Virus record (IMG/VR): IMGVR_UViG_3300022925_000105
Span: 1 to 31,301 of that record
DNA: 31,301 nt
Strand: one strand, 5' to 3'
Source: a virus
Shown here: positions 7,979 through 15,493 of the stretch, in pieces
Layout of the letters: every line of letters begins with the position of its first letter
How positions within the stretch are numbered: position 1 is the stretch's first letter
Position numbers and translations under genes: made by a program
Notes under the pieces: generated by a model
What the model saw: the letters and a program-made list of their open reading frames with translations, nothing else
What the model was told of the DNA's origin: nothing
Databases searched by the model: none

Positions 7979-8244
7979 AGCCTTGGCCGTGGACGATTCG
8001 CGAACTGCAACACGCAGCAGAGCAAAAGCTAAAGTTCGACTGGGATCACACAGCAGAGCTTATGGCTCTTAATGCAAACCTACACGGAAACAAGTTCAGC
8101 AGAAACGACTTCCACCCACTGCGAGAGACTGCACCGAAGAACCTAGCAGATCCAGCCAAGATATTCAGACAGTTGAAAGCGAAAGAGAATGGCAGGCACG
8201 TTCAGAGTGACTTACGAAATGAAGAGAGCGTTCTTCGATCGTGA
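7493..8244 (+). CDS. Tail assembly chaperone, long form by -1 frameshift (gpGT analogue)
   Basis: The -1 frame is open from 7690 to 8244. After about 7921 it reads as real protein: EQWQWIAELAAIAGLEPWP, then WTIRELQHAAEQKL, WDHTAELMALNANLH and NDFHPLRE, a pattern I associate with the C-terminal (T-like) part of frameshifted chaperones. No ATG precedes this conserved part in that frame; the first is at 8062, in its middle. Frame slippage is therefore the natural way to express it. Candidate slip sites in the 0 frame are T TTT TTC at 7771-7777 (canonical), T GGA AAA at 7873-7879 (one base from the lambda-type site) and A AAG at 7894-7897. The exact site is not resolved. The product overlaps the next gene by 56 bases. 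Confidence 0.62.
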
Positions 8245-8716
8245 GAAAGTAAAACGTGCATTAGATAGGCAACAACGCAGAAGCATCAGCAAGTCGCTGG
8301 CATTTGTTAGGACTCGTGCGAGGTCGCTGCTAAGGCGAAGAAAGCGATCATCAGCAGCGGGCAGTCCTCCGAGCGTACACGCTAGCGGGCCAGGACTAAA
8401 AACTATCCTGTTTGCTTATGACGCAAGGATAAAAGGCGGAGTAGTTGGGCCGGTCAAACTAAACAAGTCGATGAACGGATCGACAACGACTCCATCACTT
8501 TTGGAGTTTGGAGCGACGGTAAAAATAGAGGAAACGCAGTCTTTATCTGATGGTAAATGGTACAGACGAGACCGCAGACGCAAGCTCGGAATCGGGCAAA
8601 AACGTAGAGTCAGATCAGTGCAATACCAACCTAGACCATTTATGACACCGGCACTTGAGACGGAAGCAAAAAACGGAAATATCCTTTCACCCTGGGCAAA
8701 CGTGCTAGGCAATTAA
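8189..8716 (+). CDS. HK97 gp10-like / phage morphogenesis protein
   Basis: A 175-residue very basic protein in the tail region just before the tape measure. It has an N-terminal helix with RALDRQQRRSISKSLAFVRT followed by an arginine-rich run, then AGSPPSVHASGPGLKTIL, PSLLEFGATV and YQPRPFMTPALE. The last two are typical of the gp10/gpG-like minor structural proteins, where a G-SPP turn and a C-terminal RPFM-PAL element are common. These proteins act at the head-tail junction or in tail completion. It is unusual to find it after the chaperone rather than before the tube. Role inferred from pattern. Confidence 0.62.
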   Translation: MAGTFRVTYEMKRAFFDREKVKRALDRQQRRSISKSLAFVRTRARSLLRRRKRSSAAGSPPSVHASGPGLKTILFAYDARIKGGVVGPVKLNKSMNGSTTTPSLLEFGATVKIEETQSLSDGKWYRRDRRRKLGIGQKRRVRSVQYQPRPFMTPALETEAKNGNILSPWANVLGN

Positions 8717-8717
8717 G

Positions 8718-10553
8718 ATGGCAGGAAAAAACATCAAAGCCGGTAGTGCGTATGTCGAAATCGGCATCCAAAGCCGGATAACCGCCGGAGCAAAAAAAGT
8801 TTCGGCGGATCTAAAAAAGCTAGGCGGGAGCATATCTGCCACTGGGCGATCGTTGTTAGGCATTGCAACCGCAGCAGCAGCTCCTCTGGCTGGAATGACG
8901 CTTTCTTTTGCGTCCGCTGGTGACAGGCTGGATAAGATGTCGAAGCGTACTGGCGTCGGCGTCAAGGCTTTATCAGAGCTTGCATTTGCAGCGGAGCAGT
9001 CTGGCGCAAGTCTGGACAGCGTGGAAAAAGGCATCCGTGGAATGCAGCGGTCTTTGCTTAATGCTGAGATGGGATCAAAAGCAGCGTCTGATGCTCTCGC
9101 TTCGCTCGGTCTTTCTGCTGATCAATTATCTGGGATGAACCCAGAGGATCAGTTTACGATGATCGCGGATGCTATCGCTCGTGTCGAAGATCCAAGCAAG
9201 CGAGCAGCGTTGTCGATGCAGTTATTTGGGCGGGCTGGAACCGAATTACTGCCAATGTTTCAAGAAAACGCAAAAGGCATCGCTGATCTACGCCAAGAAG
9301 CAAACGAACTTGGCCGGACAATGACCGAGGAAGATGCCAAGTCTGCTGCTGAATTAACCGACTCGATGAACCGAGTAAAAAGCACATTCATCGGAGTTAA
9401 GAACCAGATAGGTGCAGCACTCGCACCTGCAATGACTTACCTGTCAGATCTTATCGCAAGAACTTCCGCGAAGGTGGTTCCTCTGATCCGAGAGAACCAG
9501 CATCTAGTAAAGATGTTTGCTGCTGGTGCCGTTGCTGTTGGTGGACTCGGTGCCGCACTTGTTACGATCGGTGGCGTCGTCATAGCAGCGGGCGTTGCGG
9601 TGGGTGGCTTGGCTACCGTGCTCGGTGCTTTGTTCTCGCCTATCGGGTTGGCGATCGGTGGCGTTGCTGCACTCGGTACGGCGATGGTCAAGTATTTTGA
9701 TCTCGGTGGAATGGCGATCGATGCTTTGCAAAGACGCTTCGGGCCATTGGTCACTGACATCAAAAAGGCAATCGGTGCGATCACAGCAGCATTGCAAGCC
9801 GGCGATATCGAGAAGGCATGGGAAATCATGTCTGACACTCTGGAGCTTGTTTGGCTTGACATGACAGACGAGATCCGAGCAGCGTGGCTGAGTATGCTTT
9901 CTTTCATACTCAAGACTGGCGACTCGATAGCTGGCGCGATTGGAAAAGTTTTTCAAGGACTTGCAACGGTGCTTGAGAAAATGATGAATTACTACATCAG
10001 TCTGTATGACACCATCTACAACAAAGTTATCGAAGCTGGCGGTGCACTTAGTGGCGTTAGGACGATTGGCGCACCTTCATCGGGATTCCAAGCAGACTTT
10101 GGAGGCGTAGGTGCAGCAGCGGAAGGAGGAATCGAGCAACTGCGTCAGTTCGGCGAAGCGATGGAAGATGATGCAGCACAAAGGCGAAACACAAGAGACC
10201 AAAACAGACAGCAAGATCAAGCAGAGCGTGACGCACGTCGGCAAGTGCTAGCCGAGCAAATGGATCAACACGTCCAAGACGCAAAACTTGCAAAAGAGAA
10301 AAACGACCAAGAGCAGCAAGATTTGAAAGTCAAGGTAGAAGCAGCGGAATTTGAAGCAGGAACCGTTGCTGGTGCTGCTGGGCCATCTGGGACATTCTCG
10401 GCTTTTGGTGCTGCTTTGATAGGTGCGGCACCAACTGAGCAGCGGGTCAGCGATCCGGCTTTGCTTAAAGAGCAGCGAGAAGCAAATAAACTTGGCCGAC
10501 AAATGAATCAGCAACTGAAGCGGATGAACATGCAAGCGAGATTCGCAGGGTAA
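8718..10553 (+). CDS. Tail tape measure protein
   Basis: A 611-residue protein that sets tail length and passes through the cell envelope with the DNA. It has an N-terminal helical region, a long hydrophobic glycine/alanine-rich stretch (about residues 266-325) able to span membranes, and a coiled-coil, Q/E/R-rich C-terminus (about 470-550). FAGDRLDKM-like and LDKMSKRTGVGVKALSELA near residues 75-95 are typical of tape measures. By the usual ruler relation of about 0.15 nm per residue the tail would be near 90 nm. No peptidoglycan hydrolase domain is visible in it. It follows the chaperone pair as expected. Confidence 0.92.
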   Translation: MAGKNIKAGSAYVEIGIQSRITAGAKKVSADLKKLGGSISATGRSLLGIATAAAAPLAGMTLSFASAGDRLDKMSKRTGVGVKALSELAFAAEQSGASLDSVEKGIRGMQRSLLNAEMGSKAASDALASLGLSADQLSGMNPEDQFTMIADAIARVEDPSKRAALSMQLFGRAGTELLPMFQENAKGIADLRQEANELGRTMTEEDAKSAAELTDSMNRVKSTFIGVKNQIGAALAPAMTYLSDLIARTSAKVVPLIRENQHLVKMFAAGAVAVGGLGAALVTIGGVVIAAGVAVGGLATVLGALFSPIGLAIGGVAALGTAMVKYFDLGGMAIDALQRRFGPLVTDIKKAIGAITAALQAGDIEKAWEIMSDTLELVWLDMTDEIRAAWLSMLSFILKTGDSIAGAIGKVFQGLATVLEKMMNYYISLYDTIYNKVIEAGGALSGVRTIGAPSSGFQADFGGVGAAAEGGIEQLRQFGEAMEDDAAQRRNTRDQNRQQDQAERDARRQVLAEQMDQHVQDAKLAKEKNDQEQQDLKVKVEAAEFEAGTVAGAAGPSGTFSAFGAALIGAAPTEQRVSDPALLKEQREANKLGRQMNQQLKRMNMQARFAG

Positions 10554-10556
10554 AAA

Positions 10557-11471
10557 ATGGCGACTGATCTATACACACCGCAAACGCTACCGTCCGTCCT
10601 TCCGTCTTATACCGGCGGGCCGGTGTACACCAACAACGGCGTGACAGTCCGGGAGATCGCATCTCGCGAGGGATCTGACTCAGCCGGAAGCAGCACAGCT
10701 TCGATCACTTGGCGAGTGTCTGGATCATCCGATCCAACTGTTGGCAGAACTGCACTCAAGAACCTCGGACTGAGTTCGCTAGTGGTAGGCGGGCCGATAG
10801 ATAATATCTATGACGGTCTCGGGTTGGCATCGCTTTCGCGGGAGCGAGTTGCCGACGAAGTTTGGGACTTTACAGCGGAATATCGCCAGCGTGAACCAGA
10901 GCCAGGCGAGTACACGGTATCCATAGATACCAGCGGCGGCCAGATCATGCAGACATACGCTTATGCTGAGGCAAAGTATGTAGCGACTGGCGAAAGTGCT
11001 CCAGGAATGAACAACGCTATAGATGTGCAAGACAACAAGCCGCAGGGCGTGCAGCGGGTTATACCGGCACTTAAACTGTCGATCCGAGCCAAGATCAAGA
11101 CGGCGAATATCACAACTGTCGGCGGAGTCATGGCTTACGCTCAAGTCATCTCGGAATTAACTGGAACGGTCAACAATGCAACCGCATTTGGACAGTTTGC
11201 AGCCGGCGAATTGCTTTTTACTGGTGCGAGCGGTGACATCATCGCGGACGATCCAAGTCTGACTTTCAGCTTTCTAGCATCAAAGAACGTCACTGGGGTC
11301 ACCATCGGAAGCATCACTGGTATCACCAAGAATGGCCACGACTATATCTGGTTCTCGTTCAAGAACGATAAAGACGCCACAACTGGATTACAGCAGAGTG
11401 CTCCACGAGCTGCATACGTGAACCGGATCTACGGCGAGGCTGATCACTCCTTGCTTTACATTGGAGTGTAA
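10557..11471 (+). CDS. Putative distal-tail structural protein
   Basis: A 304-residue beta-rich protein directly after the tape measure gene, where distal tail or tail-tip subunits are found. It contains TASITWRVSGSSDP, DEVWDFTAEYRQREPEPGEY and SIDTSGGQIMQTYAYAEAKY, and ends in NRIYGEADHSLLYIGV. I do not recognise a named family. The position and lack of enzyme motifs suggest a structural role in the tail tip. No membrane segment or signal peptide is seen. Neighbour genes are close (3 bases on either side), so it is part of the tail operon. Confidence 0.6.
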   Translation: MATDLYTPQTLPSVLPSYTGGPVYTNNGVTVREIASREGSDSAGSSTASITWRVSGSSDPTVGRTALKNLGLSSLVVGGPIDNIYDGLGLASLSRERVADEVWDFTAEYRQREPEPGEYTVSIDTSGGQIMQTYAYAEAKYVATGESAPGMNNAIDVQDNKPQGVQRVIPALKLSIRAKIKTANITTVGGVMAYAQVISELTGTVNNATAFGQFAAGELLFTGASGDIIADDPSLTFSFLASKNVTGVTIGSITGITKNGHDYIWFSFKNDKDATTGLQQSAPRAAYVNRIYGEADHSLLYIGV

Positions 11472-11473
11472 GA

Positions 11474-12187
11474 ATGGATCTCAAAGTCCAGCCTGGTGAT
11501 CCGATCACCGCATCATTTATGAACCGCGTGATAGATAGACTTCCAAAGGAGTCGTCTGGTTTCAGTGTAGGCGGTGCTGGGCTGCATCGGTCGATGATAG
11601 AAGTCGTCAACAACAGCGGAGCAAACCGCGACATCGGCGAACTGCTGGCAGTAGGTGCATTTGATGGCGCGACAACAAGCTCTTTCGACTCTTTGCAATC
11701 CGTTGGCTTTGCCGGTAGCAGTCCAGTCTGGCATACTTCCATTGACTCCATCGGTGTTTGCGCACAGCCGATCCCGAACGGTGAGCGTGGAATGGTGGTG
11801 GTCAGTGGTCTTTGTCTCATCAAGCTAACAGCGGCGATCACAGCCGGCCATACGCACGTATTTGTTGATCCAACGACTACCACGAGTGGAAAGACGAGCT
11901 ATAGCGGCTTTGCGAAGATCCTGTCTCAATACACGCTCGATGATGCCACGGAAATGGCTTTTGTCTTGCTTGGACAAGAACAGACGCTTTGGCGGTATGA
12001 ATGCACCGGAGCGAGTGCTGCACCGAGTGCCACGAGCGTCACACTTAAAGACAGACGCGGCAATACCTACGGAACCGTGAACCTTCTCGATCCGCTTTCA
12101 ATCATGAGCGATCAGACTTCCGGCGATACTGGATGGTGCATCCAGTGCGGTAATGAATTTGAGGCTATTCAGGCACCCTGCACATGA
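11474..12187 (+). CDS. Hypothetical tail-tip protein
   Basis: A 237-residue protein of unknown family. The N-terminus, MDLKVQPGDPITASFMNRVID, resembles openings of phage structural proteins that pack against other tail proteins, and the rest is beta-rich with small residues (GERGMVVVSGLCLIKLTAAI, GHTHVFVDPTTTT). The C-terminus carries a CIQC pair and a final C, perhaps pairing with the cysteine-rich start of the next protein. It overlaps the following gene by ATGA, so the two are likely made in fixed ratio. Tail-tip location is inferred from gene order. Confidence 0.58.
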   Translation: MDLKVQPGDPITASFMNRVIDRLPKESSGFSVGGAGLHRSMIEVVNNSGANRDIGELLAVGAFDGATTSSFDSLQSVGFAGSSPVWHTSIDSIGVCAQPIPNGERGMVVVSGLCLIKLTAAITAGHTHVFVDPTTTTSGKTSYSGFAKILSQYTLDDATEMAFVLLGQEQTLWRYECTGASAAPSATSVTLKDRRGNTYGTVNLLDPLSIMSDQTSGDTGWCIQCGNEFEAIQAPCT

Positions 12188-14580
12188 ACCGACGCAATCC
12201 GCAATGCTGCTGCGATGTTCCTGGTTGCTGTCAGGACACAGACCTAAAAGATTTGCCAACTGTATCCTACGACCCATCTACCAGCACTTATACATTCTCT
12301 GAAACACAGTGGTACTACACCGATTCTAACGGTGATAGGCAGACGCATTTTACTGGCGATGTTCCCGCTGACGGATCTTCTACTCCTAACATACTTCCTG
12401 CTGGAAGCACTGTTCAGGCAGAGTTCAATATTTGTTGCTTGGATTACATTTTTGAAGTTGAAGTTTTAACTTGGGACTCAGCAGATGATGACTCCTACAT
12501 TAAAGCTGGAGCAACTCAGTTCAGATCCGCAGACTCGGGCAGCAGTTCTAGCATCAAAGCATATATCCAAAGTAGAACCAGCTACGGAGTATTAGAATCT
12601 AATATTCCATCCGCTAATTTCCCTCAAGGATACCAGCAAGGATATGCTGTTTTTGAGATGGGATCTTTTTTGGGAAACGGCAGCACAGAAGAATTGATAA
12701 ATGCTTTCAATTACCATCCAAGGAGATCCAGCGTTAATTACACTTCAGTTCAACTTGCTGCTGTCTCAGACGGCAAGGGGGATGCTTCTTGGGCTGTCAA
12801 CCTTTCTCGTCCTATTAAATTGACCATACACGCTGGAAACAGCGACATACAAATAGGTGCTATAAGACTGAGGCAGGGAGCCAATACTCGCTCTAGTTCA
12901 ACACTGTCTTGCATTAATTACAGTGGATATGACTACAGCAGACCGACTGCTTCCGGCGTTTTTCGGCTCGAATGGCCGTTAGTCAGGACTGGGGTTAGCA
13001 TTTACAAAGATGGGTACGGGACTACTGTGCTAAACGGAGATGCCGTTGGTAGAACTGCGTGCAGTACAAGCTTGCCACCAGCTTTGTATAATGCAAGAAC
13101 TCAACCGAAACACACCTACACAAACACATTCGACTATAGCGGAAAAAATGGCAACTGGTCTTATGAATTGGTTAGGCTGAACGCAGGCGCAACAAATCCT
13201 TTGGGCGGCTACACTTCCGCTAGTTTAGAGGATCAAAATTCAATCGATGCTTTAGCTACTGCGTGTAGAACTGACGACTGGGAATCAATTAGCCTGATTC
13301 CTGATTGGTGGAATTTATACTATGTGGAACCAACAGTATGCCCACCTGCTGTGCCAGACAATACAAATTGCGCTAGTGGTGCCGGAAGCCCTTACTCTGC
13401 TGACTCTAGTTGCACATCGCCAACAACTAACCCCTCTTTTACATCGTCAAATAGCTGGCCGTGGTACTTTCCTTTTTCTGTGAATACTTCACAGCCTTGC
13501 CCTTACTACGACTTGTTGGATTTTACAGATCAAACTCACCTTGGTTTTTACAGATACGGAGACACAACTGAGCTTTATCAGACTTATGTTCCTTGGGGGG
13601 GGTATGGCGATCCAAATTTTGCAGGAGCAAGTTTACAGTCAACAATCGGCACATATTTAACTACGGTCAATCCCAGTGTCAAAAGCGGGTGTGATGTTGA
13701 TGGTTTTACATCAAGTAAAGCATGGCAACCTAGTTTTTTGAATTTCGTTCCAACATTCTATGGTCTTACAAATTCGGTAAATGGGGTGCCAGATCGATAC
13801 GAGTCGAGTAACGCCACTGGTAATTTCAGCATACCTGACGACTATCTTCCTACTGTAAGTCATTCATCAAATGCTTTTGCGGGGACTATTTACTCCGCAG
13901 ATCAATCAACAGTCGCATCTTCAGGTTACATGGAAAGGCAATTAAGTTTTACTGTATCTAAGACATGGGTAGAAAATGTGCAAGGAACGAATGAAACTTT
14001 GTCTGTTTATGACGAAGTTCAAGGCGATTGGATAGGCGAAACTTTGCAATATGTTGAGTATCAAAAGGCGTCTATACCGGACACTAAGCAAGGAAGGACA
14101 ACATATGCAAAGGTTCACCAGAACTGTATTCACGACTTTGAAGTAATCTCTACGCCATACACGGGAAGCCCACCAACCGCAGGTACTCCTGTTACAGTTT
14201 CTCAAACAGGTCAAAGCACTATACCAAATCTTCTCTACCAAGGTTCTTCAACAACAAGACCATCCGGGGTTTACGATGATGGGAAGATATATGAGTGGTC
14301 TGATGATGGGTTCAATCGTGAAACTTATTTTTGGTCATCCGTTGGATATTTTCTGCACGAGGTAAGAACAGATGATGGCGACACTTATCACATTCTGTTT
14401 GGAGATTATTCTGTTATCGTCGAAATAAGGAGACTTAGCGATAATACTAAGTTTTCTGGGACAACGGTTGCCGGAAGTGTTAGTGGATGTAGTGGTCAAG
14501 GGTATTCGCATGCTTATGGATCGACTTCTGTGGAAGGAACGGTGACCGAAATATCGTTTGTTCTCAAAGGTAGCCGATGA
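12184..14580 (+). CDS. Large putative receptor-binding / tail-tip protein
   Basis: A 798-residue protein rich in S, T, Y, N and G, with few lysines and no enzyme motif recognised. It starts with a cysteine cluster (CCCDVPGCC within residues 8-16) and has further scattered cysteines, for example SGAGSPYSADSSC near 403. Beta-strand patterns dominate, as in phage adhesins. Its base composition is visibly more AT-rich than its neighbours from about 12250 to 14550 (24 of 60 G/C at 14281-14340, against 34 of 60 at 14761-14820), which suggests recent transfer or fast evolution, as usual for host-recognition proteins. A G8 run lies at 13595-13602. Placed after the tail-tip genes. Function is inferred; it could also be a virion-surface protein. 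Confidence 0.6.
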   Translation: MNRRNPQCCCDVPGCCQDTDLKDLPTVSYDPSTSTYTFSETQWYYTDSNGDRQTHFTGDVPADGSSTPNILPAGSTVQAEFNICCLDYIFEVEVLTWDSADDDSYIKAGATQFRSADSGSSSSIKAYIQSRTSYGVLESNIPSANFPQGYQQGYAVFEMGSFLGNGSTEELINAFNYHPRRSSVNYTSVQLAAVSDGKGDASWAVNLSRPIKLTIHAGNSDIQIGAIRLRQGANTRSSSTLSCINYSGYDYSRPTASGVFRLEWPLVRTGVSIYKDGYGTTVLNGDAVGRTACSTSLPPALYNARTQPKHTYTNTFDYSGKNGNWSYELVRLNAGATNPLGGYTSASLEDQNSIDALATACRTDDWESISLIPDWWNLYYVEPTVCPPAVPDNTNCASGAGSPYSADSSCTSPTTNPSFTSSNSWPWYFPFSVNTSQPCPYYDLLDFTDQTHLGFYRYGDTTELYQTYVPWGGYGDPNFAGASLQSTIGTYLTTVNPSVKSGCDVDGFTSSKAWQPSFLNFVPTFYGLTNSVNGVPDRYESSNATGNFSIPDDYLPTVSHSSNAFAGTIYSADQSTVASSGYMERQLSFTVSKTWVENVQGTNETLSVYDEVQGDWIGETLQYVEYQKASIPDTKQGRTTYAKVHQNCIHDFEVISTPYTGSPPTAGTPVTVSQTGQSTIPNLLYQGSSTTRPSGVYDDGKIYEWSDDGFNRETYFWSSVGYFLHEVRTDDGDTYHILFGDYSVIVEIRRLSDNTKFSGTTVAGSVSGCSGQGYSHAYGSTSVEGTVTEISFVLKGSR

Positions 14581-15029
14581 TTCATTGTCCTAATTGCAAA
14601 AAAAAACACACTATTGTTCATGCCGTAAGGAATAGATGTTCATGTGGACAAGGATTTGATGGTAAAGGGAATGTTGCCGATTGTAATGTGCCGCCTTTAA
14701 TCGTGAAGAATCTAGTCAAGCGAGAAGCAATCAATCCACAGCGCGATATCGTTCGCGAAAACGTAGGGACAGCACTGGCCGAAGCGATACCGTCCTGGGC
14801 GATCGCAAACAAAGAAGGATGCGGATGCCGTGACTTCGAGCGGAAGATGAATGCGTGGGGAATCGCCGGATGTGAAGGCGAGCACTACGACGAGATCATC
14901 GAGCATCTAATGAAGCAGACGGATAATTTGATCCCGTTATTCCGAAAGATTCCTGGGACCGGACGCCGGATGATCGCGAAGAGGCTGCTGGATCAGGCAA
15001 TCGAGAAAACGAAAAAACAAAAAAAGTAG
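14577..15029 (+). CDS. Cys-rich protein with N-terminal zinc ribbon
   Basis: A 150-residue protein coupled to the preceding gene by ATGA. The N-terminus has C4-x2-C7 and C21-x-C23, a zinc-ribbon pattern. A second motif, GCGCRDFERKMNAWGIAGC (residues 81-99), is one I have seen in small proteins of Mu-like and planctomycete phages, usually close to tail or surface genes, but its function is unknown. The C-terminus is basic and lysine-rich. An A9 run at 14598-14606 encodes three lysines and is a slippage-prone site. It ends the late block, ahead of the intergenic region with the terminator. Confidence 0.65.
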   Translation: MIHCPNCKKKHTIVHAVRNRCSCGQGFDGKGNVADCNVPPLIVKNLVKREAINPQRDIVRENVGTALAEAIPSWAIANKEGCGCRDFERKMNAWGIAGCEGEHYDEIIEHLMKQTDNLIPLFRKIPGTGRRMIAKRLLDQAIEKTKKQKK

Positions 15030-15031
15030 TG

Positions 15032-15060
15032 TTGACTGGCGTCGGTCAGATCCCTAAATT
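15032..15060 (+). promoter_or_regulatory. Sigma70-like promoter candidate
   Basis: TTGACT at 15032-15037 (5 of 6 to the -35 consensus) and TAAATT at 15055-15060 (4 of 6 to the -10 consensus) are 17 bases apart, the ideal spacing. Transcription would start near 15067, exactly at the 5' arm of a 10-bp stem. It could drive the early operon beginning at 15170 or a short RNA. Consensus matching by eye only; the host sigma factor is unknown. Confidence 0.5.
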
Positions 15061-15066
15061 TGCCAA

Positions 15067-15151
15067 CGTCACACACCGACCTACAAACTATTCAGGTCTC
15101 TGACCTTCCCCGGCACTGGTGTGTGACAGCTAGGTGAACCGGGGTTTTTTT
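15067..15151 (+). ncRNA. Structured RNA candidate: short RNA or attenuating leader
   Basis: The transcript expected from the promoter at 15032-15060 would be about 85 bases long and ends at a T7 run. Its 5' end, 15068-15077, pairs perfectly over 10 bp with 15118-15127. Inside this, 15094-15098 can pair with either 15078-15082 or 15102-15106, two alternative 5-bp hairpins. The terminator arm 15108-15113 lies within the first stem's loop and its partner 15139-15144 outside it, which is a pseudoknot topology. No GGA motif is present, so it is not a CsrB-type sponge. It may be a free small RNA or a leader controlling read-through into the early genes. Structure is seen; function is unknown. Confidence 0.5.
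15108..15151 (+). terminator. Intrinsic terminator after the tail block
   Basis: CCCCGG at 15108-15113 pairs with CCGGGG at 15139-15144, extended inward by CAC (15114-15116) with GTG (15134-15136) across a two-base AA bulge, and is followed by seven Ts at 15145-15151. It would end transcription of the late operon and of any transcript started at 15067. It sits 18 bases before the start of the early block, so some regulated read-through or a second promoter is needed. Confidence 0.65.
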
Positions 15152-15169
15152 ATGCACTGAGGGCATCTA

Positions 15170-15493
15170 ATGGCAACATTTGACATGGAAGAGTCAAAGC
15201 GACTCAAGGAACGCGGAATCAGGGTAGCAGCGGAAAAGCGACCGGAGCTATTGCGGATCGCCAGAACCATCGCGAAGGAGATCGCGGTATCTCAGGGAAC
15301 GGTCACAGCGGATGACGTTGCCGAGGAACTGCGAGATCGAGCACTCGGTGACATGGGGCCGGCTATGGCAGCAGTTTTCAGAAGTCGTGATTTCGAGTGG
15401 ACTGGGCTTCGGGTTATGTCGAAACAAGTAAGCAATCACGGACGCGAACTAAAGGTTTGGGCGACACGAAAGCAAGGAGCTGATCATGAATGA
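15170..15493 (+). CDS. Hypothetical protein, first gene of early block
   Basis: A 107-residue helical, basic protein of unknown family. Residues about 22-56 (PELLRIARTIAKEIAVSQG followed by TADDVAEELRDRAL) look like a helix-turn-helix or winged-helix element, and the rest contains AAVFRSRDFEWTG and SKQVSNHGRELKVW. It overlaps the helicase gene by 8 bases. As first gene after the terminator and promoter it may be an early regulator or a partner of the helicase, but this is inference. Two ATGs in frame (15170 and 15185) are possible; the upstream one is used. Confidence 0.62.
   Translation: MATFDMEESKRLKERGIRVAAEKRPELLRIARTIAKEIAVSQGTVTADDVAEELRDRALGDMGPAMAAVFRSRDFEWTGLRVMSKQVSNHGRELKVWATRKQGADHE

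Noticed and set aside
12184-14580. Insertion sequence or other mobile element as the cause of the AT-rich stretch
   Set aside because: No transposase, terminal inverted repeats or target duplication were seen; the change follows a single intact gene.
15067-15151. CsrB-type sponge RNA for the phage CsrA
   Set aside because: The predicted RNA contains no GGA motif, so it cannot titrate CsrA in the usual way.
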